Shown here in pieces: positions 27,523 to 33,687 of a stretch of 33,687 nucleotides of DNA (positions are counted from its first letter, which is position 1; each line of letters begins with the position of its first letter). The stretch is taken from the NCBI GenBank assembly GCA_003246295.1, contig QKAS01000052.1, forward strand, positions 1 through 33,687. The letters run 5' to 3'. Source of the DNA: Clostridia bacterium. Lineage in GTDB: Bacteria > Bacillota > Clostridia > Lachnospirales > Lachnospiraceae. Below the pieces are notes generated by a model. That model saw nothing but the letters and a program-made list of their open reading frames with translations. It was not told the origin of the DNA and did no database searches. A program made the position numbers and the translations under genes.

Positions 27523-29604
27523 TCAGAAGGAAGCTTCAAAAATTTCAATCTTTGTTATCTTTATTGGCACTGTTGAGTCCGTTAATGCCCATCCAGAAGT
27601 TTGTTTTTTAAGAGATATTTTTATTAAGTTTGAAAGGTCTATTTTTGTGGAAAGACCATCATCATCATAATATTCATAAGACAAAAAATCGGTCTGATTG
27701 GAATAACCAATAATTTCAAATTGGCTGCAATCCAAGGAATCTGTGTTATTTGCTTCAGGTGCGAGAAACAGAAATTTATTTTTTCTGATAAAAAATACAA
27801 ATTCTTCTAAACCAAGTTCAATATAGTGATGACCTTTTTCAAGAATTTTACAGGTACGTTCGAACTGAGAATTATATTTAACCATCAGCATAGACTCGGG
27901 TAAGTATACATACCTTCCACCAGCATTCTGTGTATAGACAGGAGCAGTCATCAAACATTCCCCAACCAGAAGCTGATCTTCTATTGATTTTGTCAAACTA
28001 TCACTTTCATATTCAAATGCTATCGGAAGAAATAACATCTCCTGACGCTTAGCAGCCTTAACAAATTCACTATACAGGTAAGGCAGCAGACGATACCTGT
28101 ATTTTAATAATTTAGAAAAATAGATTGTGGACGGGAACTGATATAATTCCTGTTCTCTAGTACTGATTGCACTATGATTACGCATAAGTGGTGTGAACAG
28201 ACCAAACTGGAGCCAGCGAATCATCAGATCATAGGTGGTGTCGCATCCAAATCCACCAAGATCAGCACCGCTATATAAAAAACCACACATATTTAATGAA
28301 GGCATCATTTTAATATTTAATAACAAATGTTCCCACCAAGAACTGTTATCACCCGTCCAGATGCCACCATATCGATGCATACCTATATAAGATGCTCTTG
28401 AGAATAACAAGAATCGTTTTTCTTGTTGAATTGTACTAAGTCCTTCTGAAGCCGCACGTGTCATCATATAACCATATAAATTGTGTAATTTTCTATGAAC
28501 AATTCGATCTCCATTAAATTTATGATAGAAACGCTCATAATCCTTTGGATTATTTGAAAGGTTATCAATTGCCTCACGCATGCCAAACGATTCTTTAATT
28601 CCGATATTCGTATCACGAATAGAATCCAGATAAGCAAAAGTTTCTTCAAGGCCTTCTTCTGAATAGAAAATTGCAGGTTCGTTCATATCATTCCAGAAGC
28701 CATCAATTCCGCAGTCTGTTAGTATTCTATATTTTTCTCCAAACCATGCTCGAGCATCGGGATTTATAAAATCTGGGAAATGAACTCTTCCGGGCCAAAC
28801 AGCTGCAACAAAAGGTTTGCCTGACTCTGATTCACAGAAGTAACCTTTTTTTACACCCTCCTCATAAACAGAATACCCTTTTTCAATCTTAACACCAGCG
28901 TCAATTATGGGAACAAGACGAATTCCACGGCTACGTAAATTAGAAACCATATTTTTGAAATTTGGAAAGTTTGTATGATTAACAGTAAAGTCTTTATAAG
29001 CTTCCATATAATCAATATCCATATAAATAGATTCTATAGGGATATCCAGTTTTTCATATTGATCAGCAATCTCATAAAAATCCGATTCTTTGGAATAACC
29101 CCATCGACTCTGTTGATAACCCAATGCCCATTTTGGAGGAATATAGGATTCACCAATCAAAGTACGAAAAGATTTAACAATAGATTTTAAGTTCGTTCCA
29201 TCAATCACATAAATAGTATAATCAACAGCATCACTTGTGATTCTCAAAGTCTCATAATCAGAATAACCAATATCAAAGCATACTTTTTCTGGGCAGTCTA
29301 TAAAAACACCAAAGGTATCACGACCATGGATCAGAAGGAAATTATGGGCTCCATACATGGAAAAAATATCTGGAGTATGTGTAGAAGTATCACTACAAAA
29401 ACTTTCATAAAGATAACCGCGTTTGTTAATACCACGATTACTTTCACCCAATCCATAAACTATAGTTTCACGTTCTAATATGTAAGTAAGATCTAGATGC
29501 TCTCCTTTCTTTGAAAAGTAAGGCATTGGATCAGAACATAAATCCAGATCAAGCACTACAGCTTCGGTTGGAAACACTGTTCCAAAATTGTACTTTTTAA
29601 TCAT
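27523..29604 (-). CDS. Glycoside hydrolase family 31 alpha-glucosidase, cytosolic
   Basis: A 693-residue GH31 enzyme with no signal peptide, so likely intracellular. The nucleophile lies in FWNDMNEP (D306) and the acid/base in IWTGDNSS (D419), both intact. The N-terminal beta-sandwich precedes IPPKWALGYQQSRWGY at the barrel entrance, and YMDIDYMEAYKDFT is the usual substrate-site loop. LYSGADLGGFG and LRNHS-type (FTPLMRNHSA) motifs follow. WNDMNEP fits alpha-glucosidases better than alpha-xylosidases, but specificity is not certain. ATG 29604 is chosen because GGAGA precedes it; an in-frame start 18 codons upstream has none. It is divergent from an AraC regulator. Confidence 0.93.
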   Translation of the reverse strand: MIKKYNFGTVFPTEAVVLDLDLCSDPMPYFSKKGEHLDLTYILERETIVYGLGESNRGINKRGYLYESFCSDTSTHTPDIFSMYGAHNFLLIHGRDTFGVFIDCPEKVCFDIGYSDYETLRITSDAVDYTIYVIDGTNLKSIVKSFRTLIGESYIPPKWALGYQQSRWGYSKESDFYEIADQYEKLDIPIESIYMDIDYMEAYKDFTVNHTNFPNFKNMVSNLRSRGIRLVPIIDAGVKIEKGYSVYEEGVKKGYFCESESGKPFVAAVWPGRVHFPDFINPDARAWFGEKYRILTDCGIDGFWNDMNEPAIFYSEEGLEETFAYLDSIRDTNIGIKESFGMREAIDNLSNNPKDYERFYHKFNGDRIVHRKLHNLYGYMMTRAASEGLSTIQQEKRFLLFSRASYIGMHRYGGIWTGDNSSWWEHLLLNIKMMPSLNMCGFLYSGADLGGFGCDTTYDLMIRWLQFGLFTPLMRNHSAISTREQELYQFPSTIYFSKLLKYRYRLLPYLYSEFVKAAKRQEMLFLPIAFEYESDSLTKSIEDQLLVGECLMTAPVYTQNAGGRYVYLPESMLMVKYNSQFERTCKILEKGHHYIELGLEEFVFFIRKNKFLFLAPEANNTDSLDCSQFEIIGYSNQTDFLSYEYYDDDGLSTKIDLSNLIKISLKKQTSGWALTDSTVPIKITKIEIFEASF

Positions 29605-29786
29605 TTTGATTCTCCATTCATTTTTATATGAGATATTATATATTTTAGTTTTGGCCAATAATTTTTTGCAGGTGAAATTTGTATTTCATTGATTGTTAGA
29701 ATAATAACAGTATATATGGGATATCAATAGAAATCTTATTCTATTATTGTAAATAATAACATTATCTTTACATATTTTAATATAAG

Positions 29787-29855
29787 CGCTAGAGTAAGGT
29801 TAATAAAAACGCTAGAGTAAGGTTAATAAAAACGCTAAAGTAAGTTATGAAATTG
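29787..29855 (+). repeat. Three tandem direct repeats of 23-bp period, candidate AraC operator
   Basis: Copies begin at 29787, 29810 and 29833. The first two are identical over all 23 bases; the third keeps CGCTAAAGTAAG and then diverges. They end next to a possible -35 (TTGAAT, 29853-29858) and TATAAT (29874-29879, 15-base spacing), just before the AraC gene. AraC proteins often bind direct repeats about two helical turns apart. The rest of the 297-base gap (29605-29786) holds only AT-rich sequence and weak promoter-like motifs for GH31. Confidence 0.7.
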
Positions 29856-29901
29856 AATTATAATTAATCAAAATATAATAATATAATAAGGTGGCACAAA
29901 T

Positions 29902-30786
29902 ATGAATCAAGAGTCGTATAGAGAAAAAAGTAGACATGGTTCGGCATTATTTCCATTCGAATGTTATATACAAGACTCAGGTCAGTCAGTTCTTGTAAAA
30001 GATCATCATTGGCACGATGAGATGGAGTGGATTTTTCTACAACAGGGAAAGATAAAAATTGAGATTGATTTTGTTGAATATGCAGTTGCAGGCAGGGCAT
30101 TAATTTGTATACCACGCGGTGCATTACATAAGATTAGCACCATTGGTCCATGTCTATACTATGCATTTGTTTTTCAATTCCAAATGCTACAATCAGTGAC
30201 TTATGATCACTGTGAGATCAGTCTGATGGTTCCGCTTTCTAGTGGTGAGATACAACTACAAAAAGTAATTGATTGTGAAGATGCAGAAGAAAAAATGCTT
30301 GTAGAAGAATTAATGAAGATAGCAAGTGCTTATTTTAATAAGGATATAGCATGGTCAATAGAAGTCAAAGCGTCCCTTATGAAAGTAATTGCATATCTGG
30401 TCAAGCAGCAAAAACTTGAAAACCTGGATCACAAATTAAAAACAGATCTGGTAGAACGTTCTGAAAGAATTAAAAAAAGTATTACCTATATGAAAGAACA
30501 TATTCAAGAGAAAGTCTATCTTTCTGAACTTGCAGAGCTGGTATCCATGAATGAAACTTATTTTTGTAGATATTTCAAAGAATCTACGGGAATGTCTCCT
30601 ATAGAATATCTAATAAATCTCCGTATTGAAGAAGCCGCTAGGTTGATTCGAGAAACAGATTATAAAATTATAGAGATCTGCTTATTATCAGGATTCGATA
30701 ATAGCAGTTACTTTATCAGAAAATTTTATCAATCAAAACAAATTACACCTAAGAAATATGCCATGCATTTCCGAAAAAAATTATAG
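29902..30786 (+). CDS. AraC-family transcriptional regulator with N-terminal cupin
   Basis: A 294-residue regulator. The N-terminal sugar-sensing cupin holds HHWHDEMEWIFLQQGKI and then ALICIPRGALHKI, with the metal/ligand histidines. The C-terminal 100 residues are the double HTH: VYLSELAELVSMNETYFCRY, FKESTGMSPIEYLINLRI, and the second helix pair IIEICLLSGFDNSSYF, IRKFYQSKQITPKKYA. AAGGTGG precedes the ATG. It is divergent from the GH31 gene, which makes that gene the likely target; the tandem repeats between them are the candidate site. The inducer is probably an oligosaccharide or its breakdown product, but this is inference. Confidence 0.93.
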   Translation: MNQESYREKSRHGSALFPFECYIQDSGQSVLVKDHHWHDEMEWIFLQQGKIKIEIDFVEYAVAGRALICIPRGALHKISTIGPCLYYAFVFQFQMLQSVTYDHCEISLMVPLSSGEIQLQKVIDCEDAEEKMLVEELMKIASAYFNKDIAWSIEVKASLMKVIAYLVKQQKLENLDHKLKTDLVERSERIKKSITYMKEHIQEKVYLSELAELVSMNETYFCRYFKESTGMSPIEYLINLRIEEAARLIRETDYKIIEICLLSGFDNSSYFIRKFYQSKQITPKKYAMHFRKKL

Positions 30787-30800
30787 TTCATTTGAACTAT
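30783..30800. repeat. Inverted repeat after the AraC gene
   Basis: ATAGTTCA, TT, TGAACTAT is a perfect 8-bp inverted repeat at the AraC stop codon. No T-run follows, so it could be a weak terminator or an operator. A half-site TAGTTC recurs at 30851, inside the fumarase promoter. Confidence 0.5.
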
Positions 30801-30838
30801 TAGATTAGCTTAAGATATATAAATCATAGAATGGAATA

Positions 30839-30867
30839 ATGACAAAAAATTAGTTCTATAATATAAT
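30839..30867 (+). promoter_or_regulatory. Promoter for the fumarase genes
   Basis: ATGACA (30839-30844), 17 bases, TATAAT (30862-30867): near consensus. Transcription would start near 30875, giving a leader of about 28 bases to ATG 30903. Confidence 0.72.
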
Positions 30868-30902
30868 AAGAAAGCATGTAAATGAAAGCTGAGGATGAAT
30901 CA

Positions 30903-31772
30903 ATGACAGATACAACAGAGAAAGATGAAGTAAGGCAGATCAGCGTTTTAGAAATCACATCTCAAATCAAAGAAATGTGTATAGAAGCAAATCATTTTCT
31001 AAGCAAAGACATGGAACAAGCGATTAGAAAAGCGGAAGAAAAGGAAGAATCAGGACTTGCAAAACAGATTCTTGAGCAATTATGTGAAAATATGAAAATA
31101 GCTGGAGAAGAAATGATACCAATCTGTCAGGATACAGGTATGACGGTTATATTTTTAGAGATTGGGCAAAATGTGCATTTTATAGACGGATTTCTCGAAG
31201 ATGCTGTAAATGAAGGCGTTCGTCAGGGATATGATGAAGGATTTTTGAGAAAATCAGTTGTTCTTCATCCATTGGAACGAATTAATACAAATGATAATAC
31301 TCCAGCAATCATACATTATTCTTTTGTTAGAGGTAATCAGGTCAGAATAACTGTTGCACCAAAAGGATTTGGAAGTGAGAACATGAGTAAAATTTTCATG
31401 TTAAAACCATCAGACGGTATCGAAGGTGTAAAACAGTCAGTAATTTCTGCAGTAAAAGATGCGGGGCCTAATGCATGTCCGCCAATTGTCGTGGGAGTAG
31501 GAATTGGAGGTACATTCGAGAGATGTGCTTTTCTATCTAAAAAGGCGCTTCTAAGAAATCTAGAGAATAAAACAGAAGATCCGCTAATCAAAAAATTGGA
31601 GACGGAACTTCTAGATGAAATAAATCAGTTAGGTATCGGACCAGGTGGTCTTGGTGGTAAAACCACAGCGCTTGCTGTTAACATTGAAACTTCACCAACG
31701 CATATTGCGGGACTGCCAGTTGCAGTTAATATATGTTGTCATGTAAACAGACATGTTACAAGAGTGTTTTAA
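30903..31772 (+). CDS. Class I fumarate hydratase alpha subunit (or L-tartrate dehydratase-like)
   Basis: The Fe-S-carrying subunit of a two-subunit fumarase, which interconverts fumarate and malate. The 289 residues contain the three cluster cysteines: ICQDTG (C75), GPNACPPIVVG (C192) and the NICCHVNRH pair (C278/C279). GIGPGGLGGKTTALAVNIE is the usual active-site loop. Tartrate dehydratases share these motifs, so the substrate is likely, not proven; fumarase is favoured as the common form in anaerobes. ATG 30903 is chosen over 30882 because GAGGA lies 7 bases before it, and the upstream ATG has no ribosome site. The beta subunit follows after 25 bases. The cluster is oxygen-sensitive, fitting an anaerobe. 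Confidence 0.92.
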   Translation: MTDTTEKDEVRQISVLEITSQIKEMCIEANHFLSKDMEQAIRKAEEKEESGLAKQILEQLCENMKIAGEEMIPICQDTGMTVIFLEIGQNVHFIDGFLEDAVNEGVRQGYDEGFLRKSVVLHPLERINTNDNTPAIIHYSFVRGNQVRITVAPKGFGSENMSKIFMLKPSDGIEGVKQSVISAVKDAGPNACPPIVVGVGIGGTFERCAFLSKKALLRNLENKTEDPLIKKLETELLDEINQLGIGPGGLGGKTTALAVNIETSPTHIAGLPVAVNICCHVNRHVTRVF

Positions 31773-31797
31773 AATAGGGTGAAGTAAAGGAGATTAT

Positions 31798-32340
31798 ATG
31801 GAAAAGCACTTAAAATTGCCTTTATCTAAAATTGATATTACAGATTTAAAAGCAGGCGACATGGTATTTCTGACGGGTGAAATATATACTGCAAGAGATG
31901 CTGCGCATAAAAGAATCTTTGAAGCGATTCAAAAAAATGAAGCATTACCAATAAGAATAGAAGGGACTATTCTTTATTATATGGGGCCATCACCTGCAAG
32001 ACCGGGCAGACCGATTGGATCAGCTGGTCCTACTACAGCAAGCAGAATGGATAAATATACTCCTGTTTTATTGGAAATGGGATTATCTGGAATGATTGGT
32101 AAGGGAAAACGATCGCAGGAAGTAAAACTTTCTATAATGAAGAATGAAGCAATCTACTTTGCAGCAATTGGTGGCGCAGGAGCTTTATTATCCAAAGCTA
32201 TCAGTAATTCGGAAGTTATTGCATATGAGGATTTGGGAACAGAGGCAATCAGAAAATTATGGGTAGAAGATTTTCCGGTAATCGTTGTGATTGATACCCT
32301 GGGAAATGATCTTTATGAGATAGGCCACAATGTAATATAG
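31798..32340 (+). CDS. Class I fumarate hydratase beta subunit
   Basis: The 180-residue C-terminal-type subunit that completes the active site of the two-subunit fumarase. Recognisable features are LKAGDMVFLTGEIYTARDAAH, YYMGPSPARPGRPIGSAGPTT, the SRMDKYTPVLLEMG loop and AAIGGAGALLSKAI. AAGGAG precedes the ATG. It is cotranscribed with the alpha subunit; together they equal the single-chain class I enzymes in length. Confidence 0.93.
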   Translation: MEKHLKLPLSKIDITDLKAGDMVFLTGEIYTARDAAHKRIFEAIQKNEALPIRIEGTILYYMGPSPARPGRPIGSAGPTTASRMDKYTPVLLEMGLSGMIGKGKRSQEVKLSIMKNEAIYFAAIGGAGALLSKAISNSEVIAYEDLGTEAIRKLWVEDFPVIVVIDTLGNDLYEIGHNVI

Positions 32341-32384
32341 AAGAAACAGGATTTTAATCAGAATCGTAATGATAGGAGAACCAT

Positions 32385-33104
32385 ATGATCAGAATTGCTA
32401 TGATGGTTTTAAAATTATTCTTAAAAGTACCCTACTACCTTTATAAGATAAATAAAAGTGGAAAAAAAGAACCGTTCGATCTTGAAAATGGATTTGCATG
32501 GTGTAAATATGCAACAATAAAAGCAAACAAGGCGGGAAAAGTTAAAATAGAAAGTAGCGGACTGGAGAATCTTCCAAAAGATAATGGGTTTGTTCTGTTT
32601 CCAAATCATCAGGGGCTTTATGATGTGCTTGCTTTTCTTGAATCATGTCCTGTTCCGTTTTCTTTTATTATAAAGAAAGAAGCAAAAAATATTATACTAC
32701 TAAAACAGGTCATTGCAGCAACCAGATCTATCGCAATTGACAGGGAGGATCTTCGCCAGTCAATGCAAGTGATTCAGACAATTACCGAAGAAGTACAGAA
32801 AGGAAGAAATTTTCTGATTTTTGCTGAGGGAACCAGAAGCAAAGAAGGAAATAAACTTCTCGATTTTAAAGGTGGTAGTTTTAAGAGTGCTTACAAAGCA
32901 AAATGTCCTATCGTGCCATGTGCATTGATTGATGCATTCAAACCTTTTGATGAAAATTCAGTGAGGGCTGTTACTGTAAAACTGAAATATTTACAACCAC
33001 TTTATTATGATGAATACAAAGATATGAAGACTACTGAAATAGCAGCAGAAGTAAAAAAAAGGATAGAGTTGGCAATTTCGGAAGAAATAGAAAAAACCAA
33101 TTGA
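32385..33104 (+). CDS. 1-acyl-sn-glycerol-3-phosphate acyltransferase (PlsC-like)
   Basis: Transfers an acyl chain to lysophosphatidic acid at the inner face of the membrane, making phosphatidic acid. The 239 residues carry the four acyltransferase motifs: NHQGLYD (the HX4D catalytic pair), SIAIDRED, FAEGTRSKEG, and CPIVPCALI. A hydrophobic N-terminal segment (MIRIAMMVLKLFLKVPYYLY) likely anchors it. AGGAG precedes the ATG. The stop codon TGA lies inside the -35 of the following tRNA promoter. PlsC is the likely activity; related acyltransferases cannot be excluded. Confidence 0.9.
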   Translation: MIRIAMMVLKLFLKVPYYLYKINKSGKKEPFDLENGFAWCKYATIKANKAGKVKIESSGLENLPKDNGFVLFPNHQGLYDVLAFLESCPVPFSFIIKKEAKNIILLKQVIAATRSIAIDREDLRQSMQVIQTITEEVQKGRNFLIFAEGTRSKEGNKLLDFKGGSFKSAYKAKCPIVPCALIDAFKPFDENSVRAVTVKLKYLQPLYYDEYKDMKTTEIAAEVKKRIELAISEEIEKTN

Positions 33105-33129
33105 CAAAGAAACACAGCTACAGTATAAT
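33101..33129 (+). promoter_or_regulatory. Consensus promoter for tRNA-Ser
   Basis: TTGACA (33101-33106), 17 bases, TATAAT (33124-33129): a perfect match at both elements and spacing. The -35 overlaps the plsC stop codon. Confidence 0.9.
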
Positions 33130-33189
33130 TACTTTTGCGTCACAAGTCAGACAGATAATTTAATATTGGTAGAGGTCATTCAGAATTAA

Positions 33190-33277
33190 GGAGAAATACT
33201 CAAGAGGCTGAAGAGGCGCCCCTGCTAAGGGTGTAGGTCGCTTACGCGGCGCGAGGGTTCAAATCCCTCTTTCTCCG
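33190..33277 (+). tRNA. tRNA-Ser, anticodon GCU
   Basis: Acceptor GGAGAAA (33190-33196) pairs with TTTCTCC (33270-33276), and G33277 is the discriminator base typical of tRNA-Ser. The anticodon stem CGCCC/GGGTG encloses CTGCTAA, giving anticodon GCT (33224-33226), which reads AGC and AGU. A long variable arm (about 33234-33252) marks a class II tRNA. The T arm is GAGGG-TTCAAAT-CCCTC. The CCA end is not encoded and must be added. No intron or mismatch was seen. Confidence 0.96.
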
Positions 33278-33294
33278 CTTAACTTTACCATTAT

Positions 33295-33330
33295 AAAAAG
33301 AATCCTGTTATGCAGAGATTTCTTTTTTTT
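33295..33330 (+). terminator. Terminator after tRNA-Ser
   Basis: AAAAAGAATC (33295-33304) pairs with GATTTCTTTTT (one bulged T), with an inner CTG/CAG pair. It ends in eight Ts at 33323-33330. The stem is AT-rich, so it may be weak. Confidence 0.6.
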
Positions 33331-33379
33331 GCCCAGTTGATAGATGATTTAATTTTGTAAAAGTTATGTAAATTAATTA

Positions 33380-33409
33380 TTGACAGGTAATAAAAGGTAA
33401 TGTTATAAT
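33380..33409 (+). promoter_or_regulatory. rRNA operon promoter P1
   Basis: TTGACA (33380-33385), 18 bases, TATAAT (33404-33409). AT-rich sequence upstream (33345-33378) could act as an UP element. Confidence 0.8.
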
Positions 33410-33476
33410 GAACATCCACCGCGAAAAGAACAGAGCGATGGAGCAACAAAAAAAGAAGAAATAAAATAAAAAGTTG

Positions 33477-33505
33477 TTGACAAAAGAAACACCACATGAT
33501 ATTAT
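33477..33505 (+). promoter_or_regulatory. rRNA operon promoter P2
   Basis: TTGACA (33477-33482), 17 bases, TATTAT (33500-33505), about 97 bases after P1. Tandem strong promoters are typical of rrn operons. Confidence 0.82.
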
Positions 33506-33511
33506 ATCAGA

Positions 33512-33687
33512 GTTGCGTGTCAAACAAACGACAACAAAACAGGCATCCGAAAGGATGGCGAATGAACCTTGAAAAGGAAACTTTGAAGATTGAAAGAATG
33601 AAAAGTTTCTAGGAAGTAAGATTCCTAAACAGTAATGCAACCTTGAAAATTCTAAAAAGAAATTTCATAGAACGGTCTGGAAACAGA
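33512..33687 (+). other. 16S rRNA leader of an rRNA operon, gene beyond the window
   Basis: No gene is present in 33278-33687. The transcribed leader holds hairpin CATCC-GAAA-GGATG (33544-33557, a GNRA tetraloop), GAAACTTT/AAAGTTTC (33577-33584 with 33602-33609), and TAGGAA/TTCCTA (33610-33615 with 33622-33627). AACCTTGAAAA occurs twice (33565-33575 and 33639-33649), a string common in Firmicute rRNA leaders and spacers. The 16S start (AGAGTTTGAT) is not reached. The call is an inference from promoters, leader style and the tRNA neighbour. Confidence 0.72.

Noticed and set aside
29787..29855. Tandem 23-bp repeats considered as a small CRISPR array
   Set aside because: The units abut with no spacers and the third is diverged; no cas genes are present. 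An operator array fits better.

Overview
The window looks like the origin-proximal chromosome of a low-GC Gram-positive member of Clostridia, most likely a Lachnospiraceae-type gut anaerobe. The reasons are very AT-rich codon use, strong AGGAGG-type ribosome binding sites, TTGACA/TATAAT promoters, the order dnaN-yaaA-recF-gyrB-gyrA, a class I alpha/beta fumarase, and a YjfB-type motility protein. The genus cannot be set from this sequence. No insertion sequence, prophage, CRISPR array or clearly broken gene was found. The only truncated gene is dnaN, cut by the left edge.

Layout. 1-6801: replication and topology operon dnaN(partial)-yaaA-recF-gyrB-gyrA. It meets a D-Ala-D-Ala carboxypeptidase gene head-on at a shared terminator. 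8473-10397: a phosphate unit with a PiT transporter and a DUF47/PhoU-like partner, behind a promoter carrying phased TTTACA repeats that look like PhoP boxes. 10431-11894: trmB and a Cof-type HAD phosphatase. 11963-13534 (minus strand): a PadR repressor, its HAAS/DUF1700-type membrane partner, then a small YjfB-like gene with its own sigma-D (sigma-28)-like promoter. 13776-15884: an unrecognised gene (possible PD-(D/E)XK-like core plus winged helix), overlapping xpt, then an exonuclease III gene. 15972-17528 (minus): an ABC-F ATPase. 17688-21818: a MarR regulator and a heterodimeric ABC exporter whose degenerate ATP site can be read in the sequence. 21936-26743: a complete branched-chain amino acid ABC importer (livK, terminator, livHMGF). 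26842-27462: a cytidylate kinase-like protein behind a foldable leader. 27523-30786: a cytosolic GH31 alpha-glucosidase divergent from an AraC regulator, with three 23-bp-spaced direct repeats between them. 30903-33104: fumarase alpha and beta subunits and a PlsC-type acyltransferase. 33101-33277: tRNA-Ser(GCU) with a consensus promoter. 33380-33687: tandem promoters and a structured leader typical of an rRNA operon, whose 16S gene should begin just past the right edge.

Most genes are housekeeping. The most informative non-coding signals are the PhoP-box-like array before the Pit gene, the sigma-D promoter overlapping the stop codon of the HAAS gene, the PadR and MarR promoter palindromes, the tandem repeats before the AraC gene, and the liv operon's internal terminator. 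I do not see an obviously new multi-gene system. The least explained gene is the nuclease-like one at 13776-14549.
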